A DNA stretch of 64,000 nucleotides from NCBI RefSeq assembly GCF_014266025.1, contig NZ_JACMYC010000010.1, positions 1-64,000 of the forward strand, written 5' to 3'. Both the position numbers and the translations under genes were made by a program. Origin of the DNA: Nocardioides deserti (GTDB taxonomy: Bacteria > Actinomycetota > Actinomycetes > Propionibacteriales > Nocardioidaceae). This document shows, piece by piece, positions 1 through 8,234 of this stretch (within the stretch, counting starts at the first letter, position 1; every line of letters begins with the position of its first letter). Under the pieces are notes generated by a model, which was given only the letters and a program-made list of their open reading frames with translations, was not told the DNA's origin and made no database searches.

Positions 1-1316
1 GGCAGCGAGACCGTGGTGGCGGGCGCGACGTGCGGCACCGGCCGGGCTGGCGTGACCGGCTCGGGCTCGTGGGCCAGCGGCGCCGGGCGGTCCTGGGCCG
101 GGGCGACCGGAGCGGCCGGGGCGGTCGCGGCGGCGGACGGCGTACCGCTGATGGAGACGCGCTTCTCCAACCGGTCCAGCCGCGCCGCGAGGCCCTCGAC
201 GCCGTGGTCGGCGCCCGGCAGCAGCACGCGCGCGCAGATCAGCTCGAGCAGCAACCGCGGCGCGGTCGCCCCGCGCATCTCGGTCAGGCCGGTGGCGACG
301 ATGTCCGCCGCGCGGCTCAGGTCGTGGGCGCCGAACCGCGCCGCCTGGGCGACCAGCCGCTCCGCCTGGTCCTCCGAGACGTCGATCAGTCCGGTGGCCG
401 GCGCGTCGGGGACCGCGGCGACGATCACGAGGTCGCGGAGCCGGCGCAGGAGGTCCTCGGTGAACCGGCGCGGGTCCTGGCCGGTCTCGATCACCTTGTC
501 GACCACGCCGAAGACCGCGGACCCGTCCCCGGCGGCGAAGGCGTCGACGACCTCGTCGAGCAGCGTGTCCGGGGTGTAGCCGAGCAGCCCGGTCGCGAGC
601 TGGTGGGTGACGCCGTCGGGCCCGGCGCCGCCGAGCAGCTGGTCGAGGACCGAGAGCGTGTCGCGGGCCGAGCCGGCGCCGGCGCGGACGACGAGGGGCA
701 GCGCCGCCGGCTCGATGTCGACGCCCTCCTGCTGGCACAGCTCGGAAAGGTACGACGACAGCAGCCGCGGCGGGATCAGCCGGAACGGGTAGTGGTGCGT
801 GCGCGAGCGGATCGTCGGCAGCACCTTGTCCGGCTCGGTGGTGGCGAAGATGAACCGCAGGTGGGGCGGCGGCTCCTCGACCAGCTTCAGCAGGGCGTTG
901 AAGCCCTGCGTGGTCACCATGTGCGCCTCGTCGATGATGTAGACCTTGTAGCGGCTGCGCACCGGCGCGAAGAACGCCTTCTCCCTCAGGTCGCGCGCGT
1001 CGTCGACGCCGCCGTGGGACGCCGCGTCGATCTCGATGACGTCGATCGAGCCGGGCCCGCCCCGGGCCAGGTCGCGGCAGCTCTGGCACTCCCCGCACGG
1101 GTCGGCGACCGGCGCCTTCTCGCAGTTCAGCGCGCGCGCCAGGATGCGTGCCGAGGTCGTCTTGCCGCAGCCGCGCGGGCCGGAGAACAGGTAGGCGTGG
1201 TTGACCCGGTTGTTCGCGAGCGCGGCACGCAGCGGCTCGGTGACATGGTCCTGGCCGATGACCTCACGGAACGTCTCCGGCCGGTAGCGGCGGTACAGCG
1301 CGAGGGGTGACTCCAC
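1..1316 (-). CDS. dnaX: DNA polymerase III subunit gamma/tau (3' end beyond window)
   Basis: Clamp-loader ATPase of the replicative polymerase. The N-terminus reads MESPLALYRRYRPETF, followed by Walker A GPRGCGKT, the zinc-binding cysteines of the CGECQSC type, a DEAH box (IIDEAHM) and the sensor-1 stretch FIFATTEPDK: the full AAA+ core in order. After about residue 390 it enters a Pro/Ala-rich linker and runs off the left edge, so the C-terminus is not seen. The GTG start at 1316 is chosen because a TAGTGT -10 box lies 6 nt upstream, which fits a leaderless transcript. The SRP RNA gene lies just upstream on the same strand, a common actinobacterial arrangement. Confidence 0.97.
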   Translation of the reverse strand, partial: MESPLALYRRYRPETFREVIGQDHVTEPLRAALANNRVNHAYLFSGPRGCGKTTSARILARALNCEKAPVADPCGECQSCRDLARGGPGSIDVIEIDAASHGGVDDARDLREKAFFAPVRSRYKVYIIDEAHMVTTQGFNALLKLVEEPPPHLRFIFATTEPDKVLPTIRSRTHHYPFRLIPPRLLSSYLSELCQQEGVDIEPAALPLVVRAGAGSARDTLSVLDQLLGGAGPDGVTHQLATGLLGYTPDTLLDEVVDAFAAGDGSAVFGVVDKVIETGQDPRRFTEDLLRRLRDLVIVAAVPDAPATGLIDVSEDQAERLVAQAARFGAHDLSRAADIVATGLTEMRGATAPRLLLELICARVLLPGADHGVEGLAARLDRLEKRVSISGTPSAAATAPAAPVAPAQDRPAPLAHEPEPVTPARPVPHVAPATTVSL

Positions 1317-1322
1317 GCCAGA

Positions 1323-1328
1323 ACACTA
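1323..1328 (-). promoter_or_regulatory. -10 box of a leaderless dnaX promoter
   Basis: TAGTGT on the minus strand (fits TANNNT), with 6 nt between it and the GTG start of dnaX. No Shine-Dalgarno sequence is present, so transcription probably starts at or next to the start codon. No clear -35 is seen. Confidence 0.5.
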
Positions 1329-1387
1329 ACCACCGGCACCGACAACCCGACAGGCCGCCGGACGGCCCCGACCCCTGGGACGCAAAG

Positions 1388-1478
1388 GCCCCCCGTGCAC
1401 CCGGCAGAGCCCACTTGCCCTTGCTGCCTTCCGGCCCTGGGGGATTGGGTGAGGTACCGCCGCACGGGGGGTTGCCCC
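1388..1478 (-). ncRNA. ffs: Signal recognition particle RNA, small bacterial (4.5S-like) type
   Basis: On the minus strand the conserved apical domain is visible (GGAAGGCAGCAAGGGC, with the GGAA-type tetraloop region and the asymmetric loop that binds Ffh). It is closed by a long GC helix whose outer arms read CAACCCCCCGTGC at the 5' side and GCACGGGGGGCC at the 3' side. About 91 nt fits the small bacterial SRP RNA. It binds Ffh and targets nascent membrane and secreted proteins. The ends are estimated from the pairing and may be off by a few bases. It lies directly upstream of dnaX on the same strand. Confidence 0.93.
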
Positions 1479-1578
1479 GAGTCTAGGCGAGCCCCGGCGG
1501 CACGACCAACACCAGCCCGCTCTTCCCGGCCGGGGAGCGATTTCACCGGCGTCGCCGGGGACCGGTACGCTCCTCCGC

Positions 1579-1667
1579 GGAGGATTCGCCTAGTGGCCTA
1601 TGGCGCTCGCTTGGAAAGCGGGTTGGGTTAACAGCCCTCAGGGGTTCGAATCCCCTATCCTCCGCCA
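1579..1667 (+). tRNA. tRNA-Ser, anticodon GGA
   Basis: The acceptor arm GGAGGAT pairs with ATCCTCC, followed by discriminator G and an encoded CCA (1665-1667). The anticodon stem-loop is CTCGC-TTGGAAA-GCGGG, placing GGA at 1613-1615 (reads UCC/UCU). There is a long variable arm as expected for a class II serine tRNA, and the T loop is GGTTCGAATCC. Length is 89 nt with CCA. Confidence 0.97.
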
Positions 1668-1672
1668 GCCGG

Positions 1673-1702
1673 ACGGCGTCGCACCTCAGGGTGCGGCGCC
1701 GT
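1673..1702 (+). terminator. Hairpin downstream of tRNA-Ser(GGA)
   Basis: Thirteen-nucleotide arms (1673-1685 and 1690-1702) around a TCAG loop pair throughout with one G-T wobble, starting 6 nt after the CCA end. The following sequence is only weakly T-rich, as is usual in high-GC actinobacteria. Likely the tRNA terminator. Confidence 0.7.
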
Positions 1703-1732
1703 TCGTCGTTCCGGGCCACCCGCTGAGCGATG

Positions 1733-1816
1733 TCGAGACCCGGTGACGGCCGCAGGGCCGCAACCACGGTCACCGGGTATCGACACGGCTCGCTGGCGCT
1801 CGCCCGCTCAACCAGC
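1733..1816 (-). repeat. Dispersed intergenic repeat, copy 1 (3' of mycP)
   Basis: Read on the minus strand it starts with GCTGGTTGAG about 6 nt after the mycP stop, continues with a GC-rich imperfect hairpin and then TGTCGATACCCGGTG. The last part is the arm of an inverted repeat (1733-1747 with 1769-1783, 13 of 15 matching). A second copy with the same modules in the same order lies at 18497-18538, also directly at the 3' end of a gene and in the same orientation to it. Function unknown; a terminator or REP-like role is inference. Confidence 0.6.
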
Positions 1817-1822
1817 GCGGGG

Positions 1823-3169
1823 TCAGGAGCGGCGGCGGGCGAGGACCGGGCGGAGGACGAGGGCGAGGAGGAGGGCGCCGCCGCCGACGAGGCCCCACCA
1901 GACCGCGCGGTCGCGGGCCCCGGAGAGCAGGTCGACCTCCTCGGGCGGGGCGGTCGCGCGCTCGACGGAGCGGCCCTGGGTGGAGGCCGGCTCGAGCGTC
2001 CCGTCCTTCCTCGGACGCAGCGACCGGGTCAGTGCCTCGTAGGGCTGGACGATGCCGGCGCCGGTCTGGACGTTGGGCTGCTCGTCGCTCGCGCTGGCGG
2101 TGGCGAGCAGCCGGGTGACGACCTGGTCGGCGGTCTCGTCGGGGTAGGCGGACCGCAGCATCGCCACCACGCCGGAGACCACCGCCGCCGCCCACGAGGT
2201 GTAGAACCCCGACACCCCGCACGACCCGCCGTCGAGGCCGTAGGAGATCAGCCCGTGCGTCGGCACGGCCACGTCGATGTCGCTGCTCTGGAGCACCCGC
2301 TCGGTCGCGTCGCCGGCGTCGGTCCCGTCGGCGGTGGCGCTCACCGCGACCACCTCGTCGTACGCCGCCGGCCACACGAGCCCCGCGGCGTCCTCCCCCG
2401 GCTTCGGGCCCGTGCTGCCCTCGTCCCCCTCGGCGTCGGGGTCGGGGCCGAACTCCTCGTAGAGGGGGTCGGTCTCCTGCTCGGGCCGGTTGCCGCTGGC
2501 GGCGACCACCACGACGTCCGCGGCGTCGAGCCGCTCGAGCACCCGGGTCAGCGGCGGGTACTCCCCGATCGCCAGCGAGACGTTGACGACGCCGATGCCC
2601 AGGCGCTCGGCGTTGGCGGCGACCCACTCGAGCCCGGCGACCAGGTTCGTCGGCTGGACGGGGTCCTCGTCCTCCGCGCCGGCGGCGGAGTCGTAGACCC
2701 GGACGTCGACGACCTCGGCGCCCGGCGCCAAGCCCACCAGCCGTCCGCCGTCGCCCTCCCCGGACTCCTCTGCCCCGTCACCGCTGCGTGGGGCGCCGGC
2801 GATGATGCCGGCCACGACCGTGCCGTGCGCCTCCACCACCTCCGGCTTCTTGCTGATCCGGGGCGGCGCCTCGCCGGCGACGGGGATCGCCGTGCCCGCC
2901 GCCCGAGGCGCGATCCCGGAGTCCACGACGGCGACCCGGACGCCCGCCCCCGGCTGCTGGCGCTGGGCGGCGAACCAGGTGTGCGCCCGGTCGACGCCGA
3001 GCAGGTCGAGGGGGAGGCTGGGGTCGGTCGAGGACGAGGGCGCCGGCGCGTCCACCGCGGTCGACAGGCAGTCGACGGTCTCGGCGTGCGCGGGCCCCAC
3101 CGGCACCAGCACGAACGCCGCCACGGCCGGCGCGAGCGCACCGGCCGCGACCGCGCGGGTCACTCGCAC
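1823..3169 (-). CDS. mycP: Mycosin, type VII secretion subtilisin-like protease MycP
   Basis: Membrane-anchored serine protease that caps and stabilises the ESX complex. The N-terminal signal peptide ends near AHA (residue 29). The subtilase triad is visible as Asp83 (VAVVDSGI), His115 (EAHGTVVAG) and a Ser near 325 (YTSWAAAVVSG). The C-terminus has one membrane helix (AVWWGLVGGGALLLALVL) ending in RRRS, as in the family. The usual GTSxAAP around the catalytic Ser is relaxed to YTSWAAA. Start GTG 3169 is preferred because GGGAG lies 5 nt upstream; GTG 3163, whose GTGA overlaps the eccB stop, is the alternative. Last gene of the eccD-eccB-mycP run. Confidence 0.93.
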   Translation of the reverse strand: MRVTRAVAAGALAPAVAAFVLVPVGPAHAETVDCLSTAVDAPAPSSSTDPSLPLDLLGVDRAHTWFAAQRQQPGAGVRVAVVDSGIAPRAAGTAIPVAGEAPPRISKKPEVVEAHGTVVAGIIAGAPRSGDGAEESGEGDGGRLVGLAPGAEVVDVRVYDSAAGAEDEDPVQPTNLVAGLEWVAANAERLGIGVVNVSLAIGEYPPLTRVLERLDAADVVVVAASGNRPEQETDPLYEEFGPDPDAEGDEGSTGPKPGEDAAGLVWPAAYDEVVAVSATADGTDAGDATERVLQSSDIDVAVPTHGLISYGLDGGSCGVSGFYTSWAAAVVSGVVAMLRSAYPDETADQVVTRLLATASASDEQPNVQTGAGIVQPYEALTRSLRPRKDGTLEPASTQGRSVERATAPPEEVDLLSGARDRAVWWGLVGGGALLLALVLRPVLARRRS

Positions 3170-4587
3170 GTCGACTCCCGGCCGGGCCGCTCCGGCGGGC
3201 ACAGCGCGGCGTCCACCGAGAGCGGGACCCCCTTGTCGAACAGCTTGACCCAGCTGTCCGGGACGACCGGCGGGTCCACCGCGGCGTACCCCAGCCGGTC
3301 CGCGACCTCCCGGCCGACGAGCGCGTAGGCGACGCCCTTGGCGTCCACGAGGTACGGCGTGCCGATCTCGCGGCCGTCCCAGCTGCCGCTGAGCGCGTAG
3401 GCGCCGCGGCCCTCGTCGACGGAGCTCTCCACGTCGGCCGCCGGGACGGCCCGCGCGACCGCCGAGGCCTCCGGGGTCGGGTCGGTCGCGAGCCGCACGA
3501 CGGGGGCGCCGTCGGGGTCGGCGCGGAGCACGGCGCAGTGCTCCCCGTCCACGCCGGCGAGCGCGTCGGCGGGCCAGCGGGCCTGCTCGTACGCCGGCAC
3601 CACCTGGCGCACCTGCGGGTCGCCGGACGGCTGGAGCGTGCGCGGCTCGTAGCCGGCCGGCTTCTCGACGCTGGCGTAGACCGCGGCGGCGAACGGCGTG
3701 AGGCTGACCGGTGCCTCCTTGGTCACCAGCAGCTCGATGCCGGCGGACTCGTACCGGTCGCCGACCCGGGCGTCGCCGGGCAGGCCGTCCTGGCCCGCGA
3801 CGTCCGAGCGCTCGCCGTAGCCCTGGAGCCCGAAGCTGGCGAAGCTCAGCGCACCGCCCGAGGGGAAGAGCGCCAGCCACCGCTGAGGCACCTCGACGGC
3901 CTCCTCGCGGATGGGCAGCCCGAGCTGCTCGAGCAGCAGGTCGACCGACCCGCGGTCCGGCACGAGGTAGCTGTGTGCGCGGGCCTGGCCGCTGTCGTCC
4001 GGCGTGGCGGACTCGGCGAGCAGGTAGACCCTGCCGCGCGACCGCACGAGCATCCCGGCCCCGCTGAGCTCACGGACCTGGGTCTCCTCCGAGACGTCGA
4101 CGGCGACCCCGACGCCGGTGCCGGTGCAGGCCGTCCAGCCCGACTCCAGCAGCAGGTCCGCGTCGGGGACCGTCGCCGGCGCGTTGAGGATGCCGATGTC
4201 CTCACCGATCGTGTGCTTGTCGATCTCGGACTGCTTGACCACGTTCGGGTCGAGGTCGGAGCCGAGGATCAGCTGGGCCGACGTCACGTTGATGACGGGG
4301 CGGAGCACGGGGTCGTCGCCGCCGTCGAGGATGACGTACGCCGCCCCGCGCTCCTTGGAGACCACCAGGCCACCGTCGGTCCAGCCGCTGGGCGACCGCG
4401 GGCTGAGGATCGACGCGATCGCCGCGCCGGCGACCAGGAGCACGGCCAGCGCGACGCCGCCCACGACGGTCCGGCCGGGTCGGGTCGGCTCCACCTCGCG
4501 GCCGCCGGGCGCGCCGGAGACGAAGGCGGTGACCAGGCGGCGCCGGCTGAAGGCGTGCGCCTCGACGAGGTCCTTCTTGGTGGCCAT
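3160..4587 (-). CDS. eccB: Type VII secretion core protein EccB
   Basis: 475 aa, usual for EccB. It has a short basic cytoplasmic N-terminus (MATKKDLVEAHAFSRRRLV), one transmembrane helix at about residues 40-62 (VVGGVALAVLLVAGAAIASI) and a large extracytoplasmic domain with several Cys near the middle and C-terminus. In known ESX complexes EccB forms the periplasmic scaffold, one copy per protomer, contacting EccC, EccD and MycP. It lies 6 nt downstream of eccD and overlaps mycP, so the three are almost certainly co-transcribed and translationally coupled. Confidence 0.95.
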   Translation of the reverse strand: MATKKDLVEAHAFSRRRLVTAFVSGAPGGREVEPTRPGRTVVGGVALAVLLVAGAAIASILSPRSPSGWTDGGLVVSKERGAAYVILDGGDDPVLRPVINVTSAQLILGSDLDPNVVKQSEIDKHTIGEDIGILNAPATVPDADLLLESGWTACTGTGVGVAVDVSEETQVRELSGAGMLVRSRGRVYLLAESATPDDSGQARAHSYLVPDRGSVDLLLEQLGLPIREEAVEVPQRWLALFPSGGALSFASFGLQGYGERSDVAGQDGLPGDARVGDRYESAGIELLVTKEAPVSLTPFAAAVYASVEKPAGYEPRTLQPSGDPQVRQVVPAYEQARWPADALAGVDGEHCAVLRADPDGAPVVRLATDPTPEASAVARAVPAADVESSVDEGRGAYALSGSWDGREIGTPYLVDAKGVAYALVGREVADRLGYAAVDPPVVPDSWVKLFDKGVPLSVDAALCPPERPGRESTCE

Positions 4588-4593
4588 CGGCGC

Positions 4594-5946
4594 CTAGCCC
4601 CGCACGGCCGCGAAGACGCCGGTCGCGAGGACCGTGAGCGGCAGCAGCGCGAGCAGGCAGACCGACTCGGCGAGGTCGCCGAGCCGGCCGCGCCGCAGCG
4701 ACGGGGCGGCCGGCAGGAGGGTGGCGGCGAGCAGCACGGCGCCGGTCGCGGCGAGCGCGACCGCCCCCGCGGGTCGCCAGTCCGGGTGCAGCCACAGCAC
4801 GGCGATGGCCACCGACACCAGGCCGGCGATGCCGGAGACGAGCCCGACGAGCACCTCCGAGCCGGTGCGGTACTGCCGGGTGCGCAGCATGACCACCACG
4901 CTGGCGACGACCGCGAGGATCGTGCCGGACAGGCCGAGCGCGACGGCGAGCGGCGCGATGATGACGAGCAGCAGGCCGACGGTCGCGGAGATGCCGAGCA
5001 GGATCTCGTGGGCGACGCGGGCGTCGGACTGGACCCGGACGGGGTCGATCTCGTCGGGGTCGGCGGTGATGTCGGCGACGGTGTAGAGCTGCTCGACGCT
5101 CGTCCCGGTGGCGCCGAGCGCCAGCCACGGGAAGACCGAGCCGGCGAGCACGACCAGCACCAGCGTCGTGGTCAGCACGACCCGGTGGTCGACGTCGACG
5201 GCGTTCATGACCAGCCCGGTCGCGAGCAGCACCGCACCGACCACGACCGGCGGGGAGACCAGGGTCCGGCCCTCGCCGAGGCCGACCAGCGCGACGAGCC
5301 CGGCGAGCAGCGCACCACCACCGGCGGCCGCCATCGGCAGCCCGAAGAGGTAGTCGTCGGTGACGAGCATCAGGCCGGCCACGGCGGCGTACGCCGCGCC
5401 CATCCACGCGACCGCGACGGCCGCCTCCGGCTCGCCCTGGGCGCGCGAGAGCACGATCGCGCCGGCGACCAGCGCGACCGCGACGGTCGCGGCGGCCACC
5501 CCGGCGAGCAGGGAGCCGCGCTGGATGAGCAGGGCCACCGCGCCGAGCGCCATGAGCAGGCCGGCGGCAGCGAGGGCGGTACGCCGTCCCGAGGCCGGCT
5601 CCCACGGCTTGAGGTCACGCTCGACGACGTCGGTCATCGCCTCGACCACGTCGTCGTAGACCCGCGGCGGCTCGTCGTCGACGCCGGCGGAGACGGTCAG
5701 CAGGCCGCCGTCCTCGATGCCCTGGATGGTGAGGCCGGCGTCACTGGCGAGCTCGCGGCCCTCGGCGGTGACGACGCGGTAGCCGCCGTACACGGTCGCG
5801 GGGTCCAGGAGGCCCACGCTGCGCGCGAGCTCGGGGAGGAGCTCGGCGACGGGAACGGCACCGGGGAGCACGAGGTCGACCCGCCGGGTGCCCGAGGCCA
5901 CCGTCACCCGGACCAGTCCGGACGTGCTGGTGGGCGCCTGGCTCAT
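4594..5946 (-). CDS. eccD: Type VII secretion integral membrane protein EccD
   Basis: 450 aa. The N-terminal ~85 residues form a ubiquitin-like (YukD-type) fold by position and pattern (LVRVTVASGTRRVDLVLPG), a linker ends near WEPASGRR, and then about eleven hydrophobic helices fill the rest. EccD makes the membrane channel vestibule of ESX systems. A strong hairpin (6008-6045) separates it from the upstream esx pair. A second, divergent EccD-like gene lies at 6864-8234. Confidence 0.94.
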   Translation of the reverse strand: MSQAPTSTSGLVRVTVASGTRRVDLVLPGAVPVAELLPELARSVGLLDPATVYGGYRVVTAEGRELASDAGLTIQGIEDGGLLTVSAGVDDEPPRVYDDVVEAMTDVVERDLKPWEPASGRRTALAAAGLLMALGAVALLIQRGSLLAGVAAATVAVALVAGAIVLSRAQGEPEAAVAVAWMGAAYAAVAGLMLVTDDYLFGLPMAAAGGGALLAGLVALVGLGEGRTLVSPPVVVGAVLLATGLVMNAVDVDHRVVLTTTLVLVVLAGSVFPWLALGATGTSVEQLYTVADITADPDEIDPVRVQSDARVAHEILLGISATVGLLLVIIAPLAVALGLSGTILAVVASVVVMLRTRQYRTGSEVLVGLVSGIAGLVSVAIAVLWLHPDWRPAGAVALAATGAVLLAATLLPAAPSLRRGRLGDLAESVCLLALLPLTVLATGVFAAVRG

Positions 5947-6007
5947 CGTGTCTCCTCGCGGGGGTGTCGCCGGTCGGCCGGCCGCAGCCTAGCGCCGGCG
6001 CAGAGTC

Positions 6008-6045
6008 CTCGAAGGGGCCGGCGCCGTGGCGCCGACCCCTTCGAG
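6008..6045 (-). terminator. Hairpin between the esx pair and eccD
   Basis: Two 18-nt arms (6008-6025 and 6028-6045) around a 2-nt loop, with a single mismatch. Placed 25 bp after the second esx stop and about 60 bp before the eccD start. Probably a partial terminator or 3' stabiliser that lets the small Esx proteins be made in excess over the membrane components. Confidence 0.65.
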
Positions 6046-6070
6046 GTGTGTTGCTGGTGCGGTGCTGCCG

Positions 6071-6367
6071 TCAGCCGCCGAAGGCGGCCGCGCCGCGCTT
6101 GTCGGCGGCGGCGTAGTCGGCGTTGGACTGGCTGACCGCCGCGCTGGTGTCCTGCAGGACGTTGCGCATCTCGGTGATCGCGGTGTCCCACTTGGCCTTG
6201 GCCACGTGGTAGGCCTGCTGCGCCTGGCCGTCCCAGTCGCTGCGGAGCGGCGCGAGCTCGCTCTCGAGACGGTTGAGGCGGTCGTCGATGTTCTTGACCG
6301 CCTGCATGAGGTCCGCCGCAGCGGTGTCCAGGCCGGCGTGGTTGACGCGGATGCCGTCGAGGTTCAT
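6071..6367 (-). CDS. WXG100-family Esx secretion substrate (YxxxD-bearing partner)
   Basis: 98 aa, the typical WXG100 size. Helix-turn-helix hairpin with the turn motif W45-D46-G47 and the C-terminal type VII secretion signal Y85-xxx-D89 (YAAAD). In known pairs only one partner carries YxxxD/E, and here only this one does. It follows the other WXG100 gene by 26 nt and is probably secreted with it as a helical heterodimer recognised by the last EccC ATPase domain. CFP-10/EsxB-like by signal position; I do not assign a symbol. Confidence 0.93.
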   Translation of the reverse strand: MNLDGIRVNHAGLDTAAADLMQAVKNIDDRLNRLESELAPLRSDWDGQAQQAYHVAKAKWDTAITEMRNVLQDTSAAVSQSNADYAAADKRGAAAFGG

Positions 6368-6393
6368 GTCGTTGCTCCCTTAGGTCCTGGTGG

Positions 6394-6708
6394 TCACTGC
6401 AGGCGGCTGGTGAGGCGGCTCATGCCGCCGCCGCTCTCCTGGTCGGTGTTGACGTTCAGCTGCTCGGTCGAGGTGAGCGACGCCGAGAAGTCGTCCAGCG
6501 CGTTGACGATCGTGCGCTGCTTCTCGCTCCAGGTCTGGTGGAGGGCGAAGAAGGCGCGCCCGCCCTCGCCGACCCACTTGCCCTGGAGGGCGCTGAGCTG
6601 GTCGCTCAGCTGGCCGGCGAGGGTCATGAAGTCGCCGCGTGCGTCCGACACCATGCCGGCCGCGCGGCTGAGTGTTGCTTCTCCCTGTCCGAAGTTGCCC
6701 TGCGACAT
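6394..6708 (-). CDS. WXG100-family Esx secretion substrate (partner without YxxxD)
   Basis: 104 aa with W45-V46-G47 at the turn between two predicted helices. The start ATG 6708 is fixed by GAGGAG 7 nt upstream; an in-frame upstream start would place the SD inside the gene. The C-terminus (ending SRLTSRLQ) has no YxxxD/E motif, so secretion probably depends on the heterodimer with the next gene. About 155 bp separate it from the EccD-like gene upstream, room for its own promoter. Confidence 0.92.
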   Translation of the reverse strand: MSQGNFGQGEATLSRAAGMVSDARGDFMTLAGQLSDQLSALQGKWVGEGGRAFFALHQTWSEKQRTIVNALDDFSASLTSTEQLNVNTDQESGGGMSRLTSRLQ

Positions 6709-6863
6709 GTCGCTTCTCCTCACGTGGTCAGCGGCAGTCGCCGCCGTTCGGTTGTCCCCGAGCTCCGGGATGGCCGTCCCGGCTGCTGCTCGTCAGGTCT
6801 GGGGCCCACCCGGTCGGCCGGGCGGACAGGCAACGATCTACCCGGCGCCCTCCCCCCTAAACC

Positions 6864-8234
6864 TCAGAACGTCCTTTCCCACAGGGCCCGGAAGAGACCG
6901 ACCGCGACGACCACCGACGCGACCGCGAAGGACCCGCAGATCCCCTCGAGCACCTCGGCGCGCCGCGACCACCAGGCCGAGCGCCAGCCGCGCCCGGTCG
7001 CGACCGCGACCATCACGAGGAGGACGGCGACCAGCACCGCGGCGACCGCGACGGTCGTGCCCCAGCCGCCGCCGAGGTGGTCGAGCAGGTGGACCAGGAG
7101 GGCGACCTCGCACGCGAGCCCCGCGGTGCGGAGGAGGCTGCGGGCGGCCACGTGCCGGTAGCTGCGTGCGGCCAGCAGCAGGCTCGCACCGGAGGCGCCG
7201 ACGAGCACCCGCGCGCCGATGCGGTCCATCGGGACGGTGGCGGTGGCCAGCAGGAGCGGTGCGGACACCGCGGCGACGGCGAGCACGGCGACCGAGGCGG
7301 CGGTGATGATGCGCGAGCCGCGGGCGGCGACCTCGGCCACCGCGTGCGGGCGGACGATCGTGCGCCCGCGCCGCCCCTGCGGCTGCTCGCGCGCCGACCA
7401 CGCCGTCACCGCGAGCCGCTCGAGGTCGACCAGCAGCTGGTCGGGCACGTCCACGGCCCAGCCGGGGACCAGCCGTGCAGCGAGGACCGCGGCGACCAGC
7501 AGCACGGCCCACACGACCTGCTCGGAGAAGCCGGCGAGCGCAGCCACGACGGTGACGCCGAAGACGCCGCTGCCGACCAGCATCCAGGTCCGCAGCGCCT
7601 CCTCCGACCGTTGGTCGAGCGCCCGGGCGACCGCGGCGGCGACGGCCGCCACCAGTGCCGCCGTGCCGACGACCGTCGGGAGCCGCTCGGGGGCGGGGTC
7701 CCAGAGGACCGCGAACGCCGCCGCACCGGCGAACGCCGGGGCGGCGATCGCCCGGTGGCCGGCGAAGCGGCCGACGGGCAGGACCGCGAGCAACGCGGCG
7801 AGGGCCAGCAGGCCGGCGGCGGTGTCGCGCAGGTCGCCCGGCCCGGCCTGGGCGGCGAACCACCCGGCCAGACCGGCCGTGGCCGAGGCGACGCAGAACC
7901 ACAGCACCGACAGCGCCCCGGGCTCACCCGCGCGCGACACCGCCGACCGGGACCGGTCCCGCGGAGCGTCGGAGGCCGAGGACGAGGCGAGCTCGCCGGG
8001 CAGGAGCGCGACGAGCACGGTGCCCGCGTCGACGCCGACGTCGGCGAGCACGGCGTCGTCGGGGAGCGCGGCGCCGGTGGCGCGGGCGAGCGCCGGGACC
8101 GCGGCCAGGCCGGCCTGCTCGGCGTACGCGGTGGCGACGTCGCGGGCGGACGCCTCCGCGGGCACGACCAGGTCGACGACGCCGGCCGTGCCGTGCACGC
8201 TGAGCGTGAGCACGTCGGTGGTGCCCCCGGCCAT
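6864..8234 (-). CDS. Second EccD-like integral membrane protein of the ESX locus
   Basis: 456 aa. As in EccD, an N-terminal ~80-residue soluble domain with a ubiquitin-like pattern (VLTLSVHGTAGVVDLVVPA) is followed by an Arg/Ser-rich linker and about ten or eleven hydrophobic helices up to the C-terminus (LWERTF). Similarity to the EccD at 4594-5946 is in architecture more than residue identity. Start ATG 8234 has GGGAGG 4 nt upstream. EccE, expected in many ESX loci, is absent here; EccE has only two helices, so this is not EccE. It may form a heterodimer with EccD, since ESX protomers hold two EccD copies (inference). Confidence 0.8.
   Translation of the reverse strand: MAGGTTDVLTLSVHGTAGVVDLVVPAEASARDVATAYAEQAGLAAVPALARATGAALPDDAVLADVGVDAGTVLVALLPGELASSSASDAPRDRSRSAVSRAGEPGALSVLWFCVASATAGLAGWFAAQAGPGDLRDTAAGLLALAALLAVLPVGRFAGHRAIAAPAFAGAAAFAVLWDPAPERLPTVVGTAALVAAVAAAVARALDQRSEEALRTWMLVGSGVFGVTVVAALAGFSEQVVWAVLLVAAVLAARLVPGWAVDVPDQLLVDLERLAVTAWSAREQPQGRRGRTIVRPHAVAEVAARGSRIITAASVAVLAVAAVSAPLLLATATVPMDRIGARVLVGASGASLLLAARSYRHVAARSLLRTAGLACEVALLVHLLDHLGGGWGTTVAVAAVLVAVLLVMVAVATGRGWRSAWWSRRAEVLEGICGSFAVASVVVAVGLFRALWERTF

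Noticed and set aside
30..1310. Long plus-strand open frame opposite dnaX
   Set aside because: Arg/Gly/Asp-rich composition without any domain; it is the antisense shadow of a clear dnaX in GC-rich DNA.
3538..6135. 865-codon plus-strand open frame opposite eccB and eccD
   Set aside because: Low-complexity charged translation, no motif, fully overlapped by two well-recognised genes.
6864..8234. Assignment of the second membrane protein as EccE
   Set aside because: EccE has two membrane helices and a large cytosolic domain; this protein has about eleven helices and an EccD-like N-terminal domain.
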